Position numbers and translations under genes: made by a program
Assembly (NCBI GenBank): GCA_018971925.1
Contig: JAGWZT010000005.1
Location: 1-20,384 of the forward strand
Direction: 5' to 3'
Length of the DNA stretch: 20,384 bases
DNA from: Lysobacteraceae bacterium
Lineage (GTDB): Bacteria > Pseudomonadota > Gammaproteobacteria > Xanthomonadales > Rhodanobacteraceae
Shown: positions 14,653-20,384 of the stretch, piece after piece
How positions within the stretch are numbered: the first letter of the stretch is position 1
Layout of the letters: every line of letters starts with the position of its first letter
The notes under the pieces: model-generated
Database searches by the model: none
Told to the model about the DNA's origin: nothing
Seen by the model: only the letters and a program-made list of their open reading frames with translations

Positions 14653-15048
14653 CTACACGGCCTGTTCCAGCGAAGCGATCAGCGGACAATGCACGCGGCC
14701 GGTGTTGCAATGGCATTGATCGACCAGTGCAGCCAGCGCCCGTTCGACGCGACGCAGCTGCGCGATACGCTCGCGGACCACCGTCAACTTGTTCGCGCCC
14801 AACCGTCCCGCTTCCCGGCAACGGCGTCCGTCATCCAAGGCCAGCAGATCAGCGACTTCATCGAGGCTGAAGCCAAGCGTCTGCGCGTGCTTGATGAACC
14901 GCAGGCGGCGCGCATGCGTCTCGTCATAGCGACGAATCCCGCCCAAAGGCTTGGCCGGCTCGGCGACCAGCCCCCGCCGCTGATAGTAGCGAATGGTTTC
15001 GACATGAACGTCCGCGGCCTCGGCCAAGCGCCCGATCGTATAGGTCAT
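14653..15048 (-). CDS. merR: mercury-responsive regulator MerR
   Basis: A 131-residue MerR protein. The N-terminal winged helix is TYTIGRLAEAADVHVETIRYYQRRGL, with GGIRRYDE forming the wing (described by parts), and a long dimerisation helix follows (about 80-110). The Hg(II)-binding cysteines are Cys77, Cys112 and Cys121; the intervals of 35 and 9 residues equal those of Tn501/Tn21 MerR (82, 117, 126), which singles out mercury rather than other MerR ligands. An extra Cys114 lies in CHCNTG. The C-terminal CPLIASL is typical. The gene is read away from merF and merA, and its start lies 6 bases from the -35 box of the shared operator region, so it should repress itself as well as control the mer promoter. 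Confidence 0.95.
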   Translation of the reverse strand: MTYTIGRLAEAADVHVETIRYYQRRGLVAEPAKPLGGIRRYDETHARRLRFIKHAQTLGFSLDEVADLLALDDGRRCREAGRLGANKLTVVRERIAQLRRVERALAALVDQCHCNTGRVHCPLIASLEQAV

Positions 15049-15053
15049 GGGGA

Positions 15054-15084
15054 TTGACTCCGTAGCTAGCTACGGTCGTAAGGT
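15054..15084 (+). promoter_or_regulatory. mer operator/promoter (MerR site) for merF-merA
   Basis: The -35 box TTGACT (15054-15059) and the -10 box TAAGGT (15079-15084) are 19 bases apart, the overlong spacer that defines MerR-regulated promoters. The spacer holds a perfect 16-base palindrome CCGTAGCTAGCTACGG (15060-15075). The layout and boxes match the classic Tn21 merT promoter. MerR bound here represses, and with Hg(II) untwists the spacer to activate. It lies directly in front of divergent merR. Confidence 0.93.
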
Positions 15085-15119
15085 TACATCAAGAACCAAT
15101 CAATTACGGGAGTGCAGCG

Positions 15120-15281
15120 ATGTTGCGAAGCGGTTTCCACAGGAGCGATCTGGCCATTGGCGGCACGGCATCAGCCGGGTTGTTCTTTGCCGGACGGCGT
15201 ATCTCCCGGCCTGCCATCGCGACCATGGCGACCCAAGACGCGGGCTATCCGTCCAGTATTGGGGGAGTCACGAATGAATGA
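15120..15281 (+). CDS. small ORF of unknown function, first frame of the mer operon
   Basis: A 53-codon frame (MLRSGFHRSDLAIGGTASAG at the start, ending GGVTNE) begins 36 bases after the mer -10 box with GGGAG at 15108-15112. It overlaps the merF start by 8 bases. There is no cysteine and only one weak hydrophobic stretch, so it is neither MerT nor MerP. It could be a remnant of a lost merT/merP region or a translational coupler for merF. Evidence is position and ribosome site only. Confidence 0.35.
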   Translation: MLRSGFHRSDLAIGGTASAGLFFAGRRISRPAIATMATQDAGYPSSIGGVTNE

Positions 15282-15555
15282 CAGGAGCGTGCTCGTGGCC
15301 GGGATTGCCGGTATCGGCGCCGCCGTGTTGTGCTGCGCAGCCCCATTTCTGGTAACGCTGCTGGGCGCCCTCGGCCTGTCGGCGTGGGTGGGCAAGTTGG
15401 GCGATGGATTGCTGCCGGCGCTCTCCGTACCGGCGCTCATCATATTGGTGGGCATCGCGGGCTACGCCCTATATCGCCGAAAGCATGCTGCCGCGTGCTG
15501 TACACCCAAGACAGGATCGAAATACCAGGATGGAGAAAAACATGAACAACTATGA
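15274..15555 (+). CDS. merF: mercuric ion transport protein MerF
   Basis: A 93-residue inner-membrane protein with two helices (about 6-34 and 46-67). Its two vicinal cysteine pairs are Cys20-Cys21 in AAVLCCAAPFLVTLLGALGLS and Cys75-Cys76 in HAAACCTPKTG (each described by its key part), the arrangement used by MerF to pass Hg(II) across the membrane to MerA. The length is a little above the usual ~81 because of a polar tail. The start ATG at 15274 has GGGGGAG upstream, and the gene overlaps merA by 14 bases. No merT or merP is present in the window, so MerF appears to be the only dedicated importer of this operon. Confidence 0.88.
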   Translation: MNDRSVLVAGIAGIGAAVLCCAAPFLVTLLGALGLSAWVGKLGDGLLPALSVPALIILVGIAGYALYRRKHAAACCTPKTGSKYQDGEKHEQL

Positions 15556-17227
15556 CTTGCGCATCACCGGCATGACCTGCGAGTCGTGTGCAGCCCACGT
15601 CCAGGCAGCCCTGGAAAAGGTGTCCGGCGTGCACGCCGCCGATGCGTCCTATGCGAAAGGTACAGCCAAGGTCACAGCCAACCCTGACCTATCACCGACG
15701 GCGCTGACAGCTGCCGTGGCGGCACTTGGCTACCGAGCCGAGCTCGCCGATGCCCCATCTACCGGCGGCGGCTTGCACGAGAGGTCGCGCGAATTACCGG
15801 GACACGGCAACAACGCGGGTGGCGGTGGCAGCACCTTGCAGATCGCCATCATTGGCACCGGCGGTGCGGCCATGGCCGGCGCGATCCGCGCGGCCGAGCG
15901 CGGCGCGAACGTGACGGTGATCGAACGTGGCACCGTAGGGGGTACCTGCGTCAACATCGGCTGCGTGCCCTCGAAGATCATGATCCGCGCGGCGCACGTC
16001 GCCCACATCCGCCGGACCAGCCCATTCGATGACGGCATCGACCCATGCACCTCCGCGATTCGCCGCGACGCGCTGCTGGCCCAGCAGCAGGCACGGGTCG
16101 AGGAACTGCGGCACGCCAAGTATGCAACGATTCTCGCAGGCACCCCTGGCATCACCCTGTTGCGCGGCGCAGCACGTTTTGTCGACAACCATACATTGAG
16201 CGTAAGCTTGAACGAGGGTGGCGAGCGCACCATCAGCTTTGATCGCTGCCTGATCGCCACCGGCGCACGGCCGGCAGTGCCGCCGATTCCGGGCTTGGCG
16301 GGCACGCCGTACTGGACTTCCACCGACGCGCTGGCGGCCAATGCCATCCCGCAGCATCTGCTGGTGATCGGCGCAGGGGTAGTTGCCACTGAACTGGGCC
16401 AGGCCTACGCCCGGCTTGGCAGCCGCGTCACCGTGATCGCCCGCAGCGAACTGTTCTTCCGCGAAGACCCGGTGATTGGCGAGGCCATCGGCCAGGTGTT
16501 TACCGACGAAGGCATTCGCGTGTTGCGACAGACCCAAGTACATCGCGTGCGCCATGAAGACGGCGGGTTCATCCTCGAGACATCGGGTGGCGAACTGCGC
16601 GGCGATGCCCTCTTGGTGGCGACCGGGCGCACGCCCAATACGGATACGCTGGAACTGGCACGCGCAGGGATTCGCGCGACGAAAGGCGGCGCCATCGAAG
16701 TCGACGCATACCTGCGCACCTCGGCGCCGCACATTTACGCCGCCGGCGATTGCACCGACCAGCCCCAGTTCGTCTACGTGGCCGCCGCGGCCGGCACCCG
16801 CGCTGCCATCAACATGACCGGTGGCGAAGCCACGCTGGATCTGCGGACGATGCCGACGGTGGTGTTCACCGAACCGCAAATCGCCACCGTGGGGCTGAGC
16901 GAGGCCGATGCGCACTCCGAAGGCATCGAGACCGACAGCCGCACACTGACTCTCGACAACGTGCCGCGCGCGCTGGCCAACTTCGACATCCGCGGCTTCA
17001 TCAAGGTCGTGGTGGAGGCCGCCAGCGGCCGGCTGCTGGGCGTGCAGGCCGTGGCGGGGAACGCCGGCGACCTGATCCAGACCGCAGCACTGGCGATCCA
17101 CGCCCGAATGACCGCACCCGAACTCGCCGATCAACTGTTCCCCTATCTGACCATGGTGGAAGGGCTCAAGCTCTGCGCCCAGACATTCAGCCGGGACGTC
17201 AAGCAGCTTTCCTGCTGCGCGGGGTAA
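15542..17227 (+). CDS. merA: mercury(II) reductase MerA with N-terminal HMA domain
   Basis: A 561-residue enzyme, the same length as Tn501 MerA. Residues 1-68 form a heavy-metal-associated domain (GMTCESCAAHV, Cys13 and Cys16), joined by a Gly/Ser-rich linker to the reductase. The latter has FAD-binding IAIIGTGGAAMAGA, the redox site GGTCVNIGCVPSK (Cys136, Cys141), an NAD(P) fold at VIGAGVVATELGQAYARLGS, the second FAD motif YAAGDCTD, and the essential C-terminal LSCCAG (Cys558, Cys559). It reduces Hg(II) to volatile Hg(0) with NADPH in the cytosol. I chose the ATG at 15542 because GGAG lies 6 bases upstream; the ATG at 15530 has poorer spacing. It is co-transcribed with merF from the MerR promoter. 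Confidence 0.97.
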   Translation: MNNYDLRITGMTCESCAAHVQAALEKVSGVHAADASYAKGTAKVTANPDLSPTALTAAVAALGYRAELADAPSTGGGLHERSRELPGHGNNAGGGGSTLQIAIIGTGGAAMAGAIRAAERGANVTVIERGTVGGTCVNIGCVPSKIMIRAAHVAHIRRTSPFDDGIDPCTSAIRRDALLAQQQARVEELRHAKYATILAGTPGITLLRGAARFVDNHTLSVSLNEGGERTISFDRCLIATGARPAVPPIPGLAGTPYWTSTDALAANAIPQHLLVIGAGVVATELGQAYARLGSRVTVIARSELFFREDPVIGEAIGQVFTDEGIRVLRQTQVHRVRHEDGGFILETSGGELRGDALLVATGRTPNTDTLELARAGIRATKGGAIEVDAYLRTSAPHIYAAGDCTDQPQFVYVAAAAGTRAAINMTGGEATLDLRTMPTVVFTEPQIATVGLSEADAHSEGIETDSRTLTLDNVPRALANFDIRGFIKVVVEAASGRLLGVQAVAGNAGDLIQTAALAIHARMTAPELADQLFPYLTMVEGLKLCAQTFSRDVKQLSCCAG

Positions 17228-17314
17228 TGACCGATGAATCCCTGCACGCACATGCAAACAGGCGGTTGCGCCGCAGCTACGGCACCTCCGGCGCGAACCT
17301 CTATGGCCACGGGT

Positions 17315-17353
17315 TTGACTCCGTACCAACGTACGGTATTAGGGTGGAGTCAA
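17315..17353 (+). promoter_or_regulatory. second MerR-type operator/promoter
   Basis: TTGACT (17315-17320) and TAGGGT (17340-17345) are again 19 bases apart, with the dyad CCGTAC-CAAC-GTACGG at 17321-17336 sharing the CCGTA...TACGG half-sites of the first mer operator. The -10 is one base off TAAGGT. An outer inverted repeat, TTGACTCC at 17315-17322 and GGAGTCAA at 17346-17353, encloses the whole site and is absent from the first operator. It lies after merA and about 90 bases before the thioredoxin-like gene, so it should make 17446 onwards a second mercury-inducible unit. Confidence 0.87.
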
Positions 17354-17445
17354 GCTAAAAGGCACGTCAGGCCTGTCACCACTTGCGATGCATGTCCGTA
17401 CCTTCCCAGTACATCGGGCCACTCATCTTTAGTAGGAATCAAGCC

Positions 17446-17973
17446 ATGAACAAACGAAACTCCCTGTTCGCGATCGCGTTGGGCTTGGTGCTTGGCGGGG
17501 CGGCGTTGCAGTCGGCCCCCGCACTTGCCGCAGCGCACACCGGACAGCCCGCCCCAAGCGCCACCTTCACAAGCGCCGGCAAGACCATCCCGCTGACAAC
17601 CTACCGCGGGCACAAGACGATGGTGTGGCTGTTCTCGACATGGTGCCCCAGTTGTAGTGCGGGTCTTGCGGCGCTGGCCAAGGAGCAGGCGGCGCTCGAG
17701 GCGGGCGGTGTGCAGGTGGTGGTGCTGGAAAACTACCAGAACGGGGGTTACACAGGGCCCAGCATGGCGCAGTTGATTACGCAACGCGCCGGCGCAGTGA
17801 AAAGCGCGCGCAACTGGACCGTAGGAGCAGCGACGCAGCAGCTGGCATCGGTCTACAACCCGAAGAACTACCCCGATATTTACTACCTGATCGGTGCCGA
17901 CGGGAAGATCACGGACATCGGCAGTGCGCCGTCCGCCAGCATGCAGAAAGTCCTCACGTTTGCACAAAAATGA
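17446..17973 (+). CDS. periplasmic TlpA/thioredoxin-like protein under mer control
   Basis: A 175-residue protein with a signal peptide (hydrophobic 8-22, cleavage near SAPALAAA at 24-30) and a thioredoxin fold whose active site is STWCPSC (Cys67, Cys70); the cis-proline is probably Pro143 in YPDIYYLIG. CPSC differs from the CGPC of thioredoxin and is seen in various TlpA/ResA-like and metal-linked oxidoreductases. The start has AGGAA nearby (17434-17438). As first gene behind the second MerR-type promoter it may reduce or bind Hg(II) thiolates in the periplasm, perhaps replacing the missing MerP. Fold is confident; role is inferred from context. Confidence 0.85.
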   Translation: MNKRNSLFAIALGLVLGGAALQSAPALAAAHTGQPAPSATFTSAGKTIPLTTYRGHKTMVWLFSTWCPSCSAGLAALAKEQAALEAGGVQVVVLENYQNGGYTGPSMAQLITQRAGAVKSARNWTVGAATQQLASVYNPKNYPDIYYLIGADGKITDIGSAPSASMQKVLTFAQK

Positions 17974-18013
17974 CGATGGTTTCTGACCCGAACCGGGCCG
18001 GCCACCCTGAACA

Positions 18014-18637
18014 ATGACAACAATGAAGAACATTCTGCTGGCATTTCGCACCGTCTTTACATCGCCTGCCTCGTGGGCGGTGGGAGCGGTCAGCTTCTTG
18101 GTGTTTCTGATCATTTATCTGGTGACGCTGCCCGCAACGTTCACCGGCGGCTCTATTGGTTTCGGCGCCTTGAGATTCTTGACGCCCGAACTGCTGGCTT
18201 GGTCCCTGCTGATGGCAGCGATTCTGGGGCTGTTGATGCCGATGACGGTGTACTTGCTGCGGCGCGGGTACAGGGCGCATGCTGCAAAGGGCGCGGCCGC
18301 AGGCGGCATCGGCGCCGTCATCGCCCTCGTTACGCCGCTGCTGTGCTGTTCCCCGGTCCTGCCGATCGCGTTCAGCGTGATCGCGGGCTTCATTCCGGCT
18401 TTGGCCGGCGGAGCCGGTGGCCGGGTGCAAGGGTTTCTGGCAACCCATGAATGGCTGTTTTTCAGCATTGCGACAATCATTCTGCTGGCGGCGCTCCTCA
18501 AGAATGCCAGCGAAGTTGCGAAAGGCGCGTGCTGCGCCATTCCCGCAGGACGAGAGCATGCGCCCACCTGCGCGTGCTCGCACGACGTATCCGCATCACC
18601 CGCCAGCGGTGTGAATGCCGTTCGTGAAAACCCGTAG
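18014..18637 (+). CDS. multi-pass membrane protein with Cys-Cys pairs, unknown family
   Basis: A 207-residue protein that I cannot name. Hydrophobic segments are seen at about 22-40, 58-82, 97-115, 117-133 and 146-164. A vicinal pair Cys111-Cys112 lies within a membrane stretch (LVTPLLCCSPVLPIAF), and a cytosolic-looking tail carries Cys173-Cys174 (KGACCAIP), then Cys186, Cys188 and His190 (TCACSH). This pattern, one CC in a helix and another near a soluble end, is the logic of MerT, MerC and MerF, though the sequence is not theirs. It follows the thioredoxin-like gene by 40 bases. A mercury or other soft-metal transporter is a plausible inference. The start may be ATG 18014 or 18023. Confidence 0.8.
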   Translation: MTTMKNILLAFRTVFTSPASWAVGAVSFLVFLIIYLVTLPATFTGGSIGFGALRFLTPELLAWSLLMAAILGLLMPMTVYLLRRGYRAHAAKGAAAGGIGAVIALVTPLLCCSPVLPIAFSVIAGFIPALAGGAGGRVQGFLATHEWLFFSIATIILLAALLKNASEVAKGACCAIPAGREHAPTCACSHDVSASPASGVNAVRENP

Positions 18638-18656
18638 TTGACCTCTGGAGACACTC

Positions 18657-19037
18657 ATGAAAAATCGATTTGCAAGTTTGACCACAGGTTCTGCTTTGTC
18701 CCTGACGCTGTTGGTCGCGGGCGCGACGATGGCCGCACCTGTGCTCGCCACGACGCCGCAACAAAACGCAGTCGCTGCGGGGAGCCAGATGAAAGATATG
18801 GGCCAGATGAAAAGCGGCATGCCCAACATGGCGAAATTGATGGCCAACAAGCCGTTCGTCGAGTCGTTCCAACGGGCGCTGGTTCGCGACGGCGCCAAGA
18901 TTTCGGTCGATGGTACATGCGGTATGAAGACCACCGACGCGCTCCGCGCCTTTCAGAAGGCCCACGGCCTGAAGGTCACGGGTATGGTGGACCTCGCGAC
19001 GGTCAAGGCGCTCGGCGTTACCTACCCCGCCAACTGA
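18657..19037 (+). CDS. secreted Met-rich protein with peptidoglycan-binding domain
   Basis: A 126-residue protein with a signal peptide (hydrophobic 11-31, cleavage about VLA-TT at 29-32). It has a methionine-rich stretch at 45-62 (Met45, 48, 51, 55, 58, 62) and a C-terminal PG_binding_1 domain (SFQRALVRDGAKISVDGTCG, then TTDALRAFQKAHGLKVTG and LATVKALGV). One cysteine (Cys88) sits where most relatives have an ordinary residue. Evenly spaced methionines recall copper- and silver-binding segments of periplasmic metal proteins; whether this one binds a metal is unknown. The ribosome site is GGAG at 18647-18650. It follows the membrane-protein gene by 19 bases, so the two are probably co-transcribed. 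Confidence 0.82.
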   Translation: MKNRFASLTTGSALSLTLLVAGATMAAPVLATTPQQNAVAAGSQMKDMGQMKSGMPNMAKLMANKPFVESFQRALVRDGAKISVDGTCGMKTTDALRAFQKAHGLKVTGMVDLATVKALGVTYPAN

Positions 19038-19132
19038 TTCGCCGTCGTATCCGAAGTGTTTGTCGGCAGGGCCGGGTTTCAGCCGAAAATCGCGAGTGGC
19101 GGGCGTTCACCGCAGGCTGGGCAACTGACAAA

Positions 19133-19552
19133 ATGATGTGCGTGGACACGCGAGCTACGCGTGAACTGAACTCGCCGGAGGCCGTCGCCGACCTCGTGGA
19201 TGTCTTTTACGCGAAAGTCGTTGCTGACGCAGTGCTTGGACCGGTTTTCAAGGACATTGACCTGCGACAGCATAAACTCAAGGTTCGCGCCTATTGGCGC
19301 AAGATGCTGCTTGGCGAGCGCGATGGGTATCGACGCAACATGATTGCCCAGCACAAGACGCTGCACGCTCGACACCCCTTGCAGCACCGTCACTTCCAGC
19401 GGTGGCTGGCGTTGTTCCTGGAAACCGTGGACGAACGATTCAGCGGTAACACCGCCACCCGCGCCAAGCGCCTCGCGTCTACGATCGCCACCCACCTGGA
19501 AACCCTGCTCAACGAGGTTGGGCATCAAGGAGAAGGATATGAACGAACGTAA
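19133..19552 (+). CDS. group III truncated hemoglobin-like protein
   Basis: A 139-residue globin. It shows VDVFYAKVVADAVLGPVFKD (about 22-41), the AYWRKMLLG segment (helix E region) and the proximal-histidine region HRHFQRWLALF with His87 as the likely F8 ligand, a typical HFxRW pattern of truncated-globin group III. Such globins bind O2, NO or peroxide; physiological roles are mostly open. Tandem ATG codons at 19133 and 19136 both fit; the ribosome site is poor. The frame is open further upstream, but that part runs through the peptidoglycan-binding gene and is not coding. It overlaps the next oxidoreductase by 14 bases, implying joint expression. Confidence 0.83.
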   Translation: MMCVDTRATRELNSPEAVADLVDVFYAKVVADAVLGPVFKDIDLRQHKLKVRAYWRKMLLGERDGYRRNMIAQHKTLHARHPLQHRHFQRWLALFLETVDERFSGNTATRAKRLASTIATHLETLLNEVGHQGEGYERT

Positions 19553-20384
19553 GGACTTCGATCTGATCGTGATCGGCGCCGGCACGGGCGGTACGGGCGT
19601 CGCGCGCATGACCTCAGCGGCGCGCTGGAAGGTAGCCGTGGTCGACCACCTGCCCTACGGCGGAACCTGCGCGTTGCGCGGATGCGATCCCAAGAAGATG
19701 CTGATTGCGGTGACCGAGGGTGTGGACTGGGCCCGCAACCTGAAGGGCAAGGGGCTCGAGGCGCAAGCGTCCATCGATTGGCCTGCCATGATCGCCTTCA
19801 AACGCACCTTTACGGACGCCATGCCTGGTCGCATCGAAACCGGGCTGGAGAAAGCAGGCGTCGTCGCGCTGCATGGCCAGGCACGCTTCACCGGGCAAAA
19901 CACGATCGAGGTGAATGGCGACTCCCTGACGGCGCGCCACTTTCACATCGCCACCGGCGCCCGGCCGATGACCTTGAACATCCCGGGCGAGGAGTTGCTG
20001 ATCACCAGCACCGACTTCCTCAAACTGCCGGAACGACCGGACCGGGTCGTGTTCGTCGGCGGCGGGTTCATCGCGATGGAATTCGCCCATATCTGCAAGC
20101 GTGCCGGCTCGGCAGAAGTCACGGTGCTGGAGATGATGAGGCGCCCGCTGGGCAATTTCGACCCCGACATGGTTGACCTCCTTTCCGAGGCGACCACCGA
20201 GCTGGGGATCGACCTGCGGACCGAAGCGAAAGTGCTGAAGATCGAGAAGGACGGCGCCGATCTTGTCGTCACCTATGAGGCGCCGGAAGGAAAGCAGACC
20301 GTTCGCTGCGATTCGGTGGTGCACGCGACCGGGCGCGTGCCCAACATCGAGTCGCTCAACCTGGAGGCCGCGGGCGTGGAATAC
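19539..20384 (+). CDS. glutathione-reductase-like FAD/NAD(P) disulfide oxidoreductase, 5' part
   Basis: 282 residues are visible before the window ends; the dimerisation domain is outside. FAD-binding DLIVIGAGTGGTGVARM is followed by a CxxxxC redox site, GGTCALRGCDPKKML (Cys48, Cys53 approximately). The DPKK in place of the usual VPSK marks a divergent branch of the glutathione reductase/mercuric reductase family. The NAD(P)-binding loop is VVFVGGGFIAMEFAHICKRAG and the ATGRVPN motif is at the end (both described by key parts). AGGAGAAGG before the ATG is a strong ribosome site. It could recycle a low-molecular thiol or reduce the thioredoxin-like or globin partners; substrate unknown. Confidence 0.87.
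   Translation, partial: MNERKDFDLIVIGAGTGGTGVARMTSAARWKVAVVDHLPYGGTCALRGCDPKKMLIAVTEGVDWARNLKGKGLEAQASIDWPAMIAFKRTFTDAMPGRIETGLEKAGVVALHGQARFTGQNTIEVNGDSLTARHFHIATGARPMTLNIPGEELLITSTDFLKLPERPDRVVFVGGGFIAMEFAHICKRAGSAEVTVLEMMRRPLGNFDPDMVDLLSEATTELGIDLRTEAKVLKIEKDGADLVVTYEAPEGKQTVRCDSVVHATGRVPNIESLNLEAAGVEY

Noticed and set aside
15794..17329. Long open frame on the minus strand opposite merA (511 codons)
   Set aside because: It is the shadow of merA in GC-rich codons: no domain, and it would cover the second mer operator; merA on the plus strand is unmistakable.
17234..17449. 71-codon frame beginning just after merA
   Set aside because: It runs straight through the second mer promoter and operator, has no good ribosome site and no family resemblance, although two cysteines near its start caught attention.
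18638..19132. Upstream open extension of the globin frame
   Set aside because: It overlaps the whole peptidoglycan-binding gene in another frame and reads as low-complexity R/G/A-rich sequence; globin homology starts after 19133.
1..20384. CRISPR arrays, tRNA, rRNA, origins or prophage attachment sites
   Set aside because: No regularly spaced repeats, cloverleaf or rRNA-like sequence was seen on reading; the only mobile element found is the IS630 copy.

Overview
The window is a high-GC, densely packed bacterial chromosome segment. Gene content (arsenosugar operon, bufferin-type MNIO operon, chromosomal mer genes, PagL-like outer-membrane enzyme) suggests a gammaproteobacterium, possibly of the Xanthomonadales/Rhodanobacteraceae type. 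The taxon is inferred from gene content only. In theme it is a metal and metalloid resistance island: copper or thiol stress at the left, arsenic in the middle and mercury at the right.

Layout. (1) 1-1710: the end of a bufferin operon: the 3' part of a DUF692/MNIO enzyme (BufB), a DUF2063 partner (BufC) and a DoxX-family membrane protein. (2) 1976-4485: a SAM methyltransferase; a minus-strand pair (permuted papain-like YiiX-type hydrolase, then a small NrtS-like membrane protein) overlapping by ATGA; and a PagL-like lipid A deacylase. (3) 4594-13148: a nearly gapless plus-strand operon: ECF-type sigma factor, TVP38/TMEM64-FAD-disulfide oxidoreductase fusion, ArsS, ArsM, two arsenosugar-type glycosyltransferases, a Pit phosphate transporter, ArsC and a CxxC peroxidase-like protein. 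A strong hairpin and a possible 11-residue leader peptide precede pit. (4) 13296-14315: a complete IS630-family element with inverted repeats and a TA duplication. Immediately behind it lies only the C-terminal quarter of an ACR3 arsenite efflux pump. (5) 14653-17227: divergent merR, a textbook MerR operator/promoter with a 19-bp spacer, a small unknown ORF, merF and a 561-residue merA. (6) 17315-20384: a second MerR-type operator/promoter followed by a thioredoxin-like periplasmic protein, a multi-pass membrane protein with Cys-Cys pairs, a Met-rich secreted peptidoglycan-binding-domain protein, a group III truncated globin and the start of a glutathione-reductase-like enzyme that runs off the window.

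How the genes fit together. The arsenic operon would take arsenate to arsenite (ArsC), methylate it (ArsM), attach it to an adenosyl/ribosyl group (ArsS) and glycosylate it, while the efflux gene that would normally finish the route is broken. The mercury part has the classic uptake-plus-reduction pair (MerF, MerA). The second operator suggests that one MerR also controls an accessory envelope and redox set. That second unit is the best candidate here for an undescribed system.
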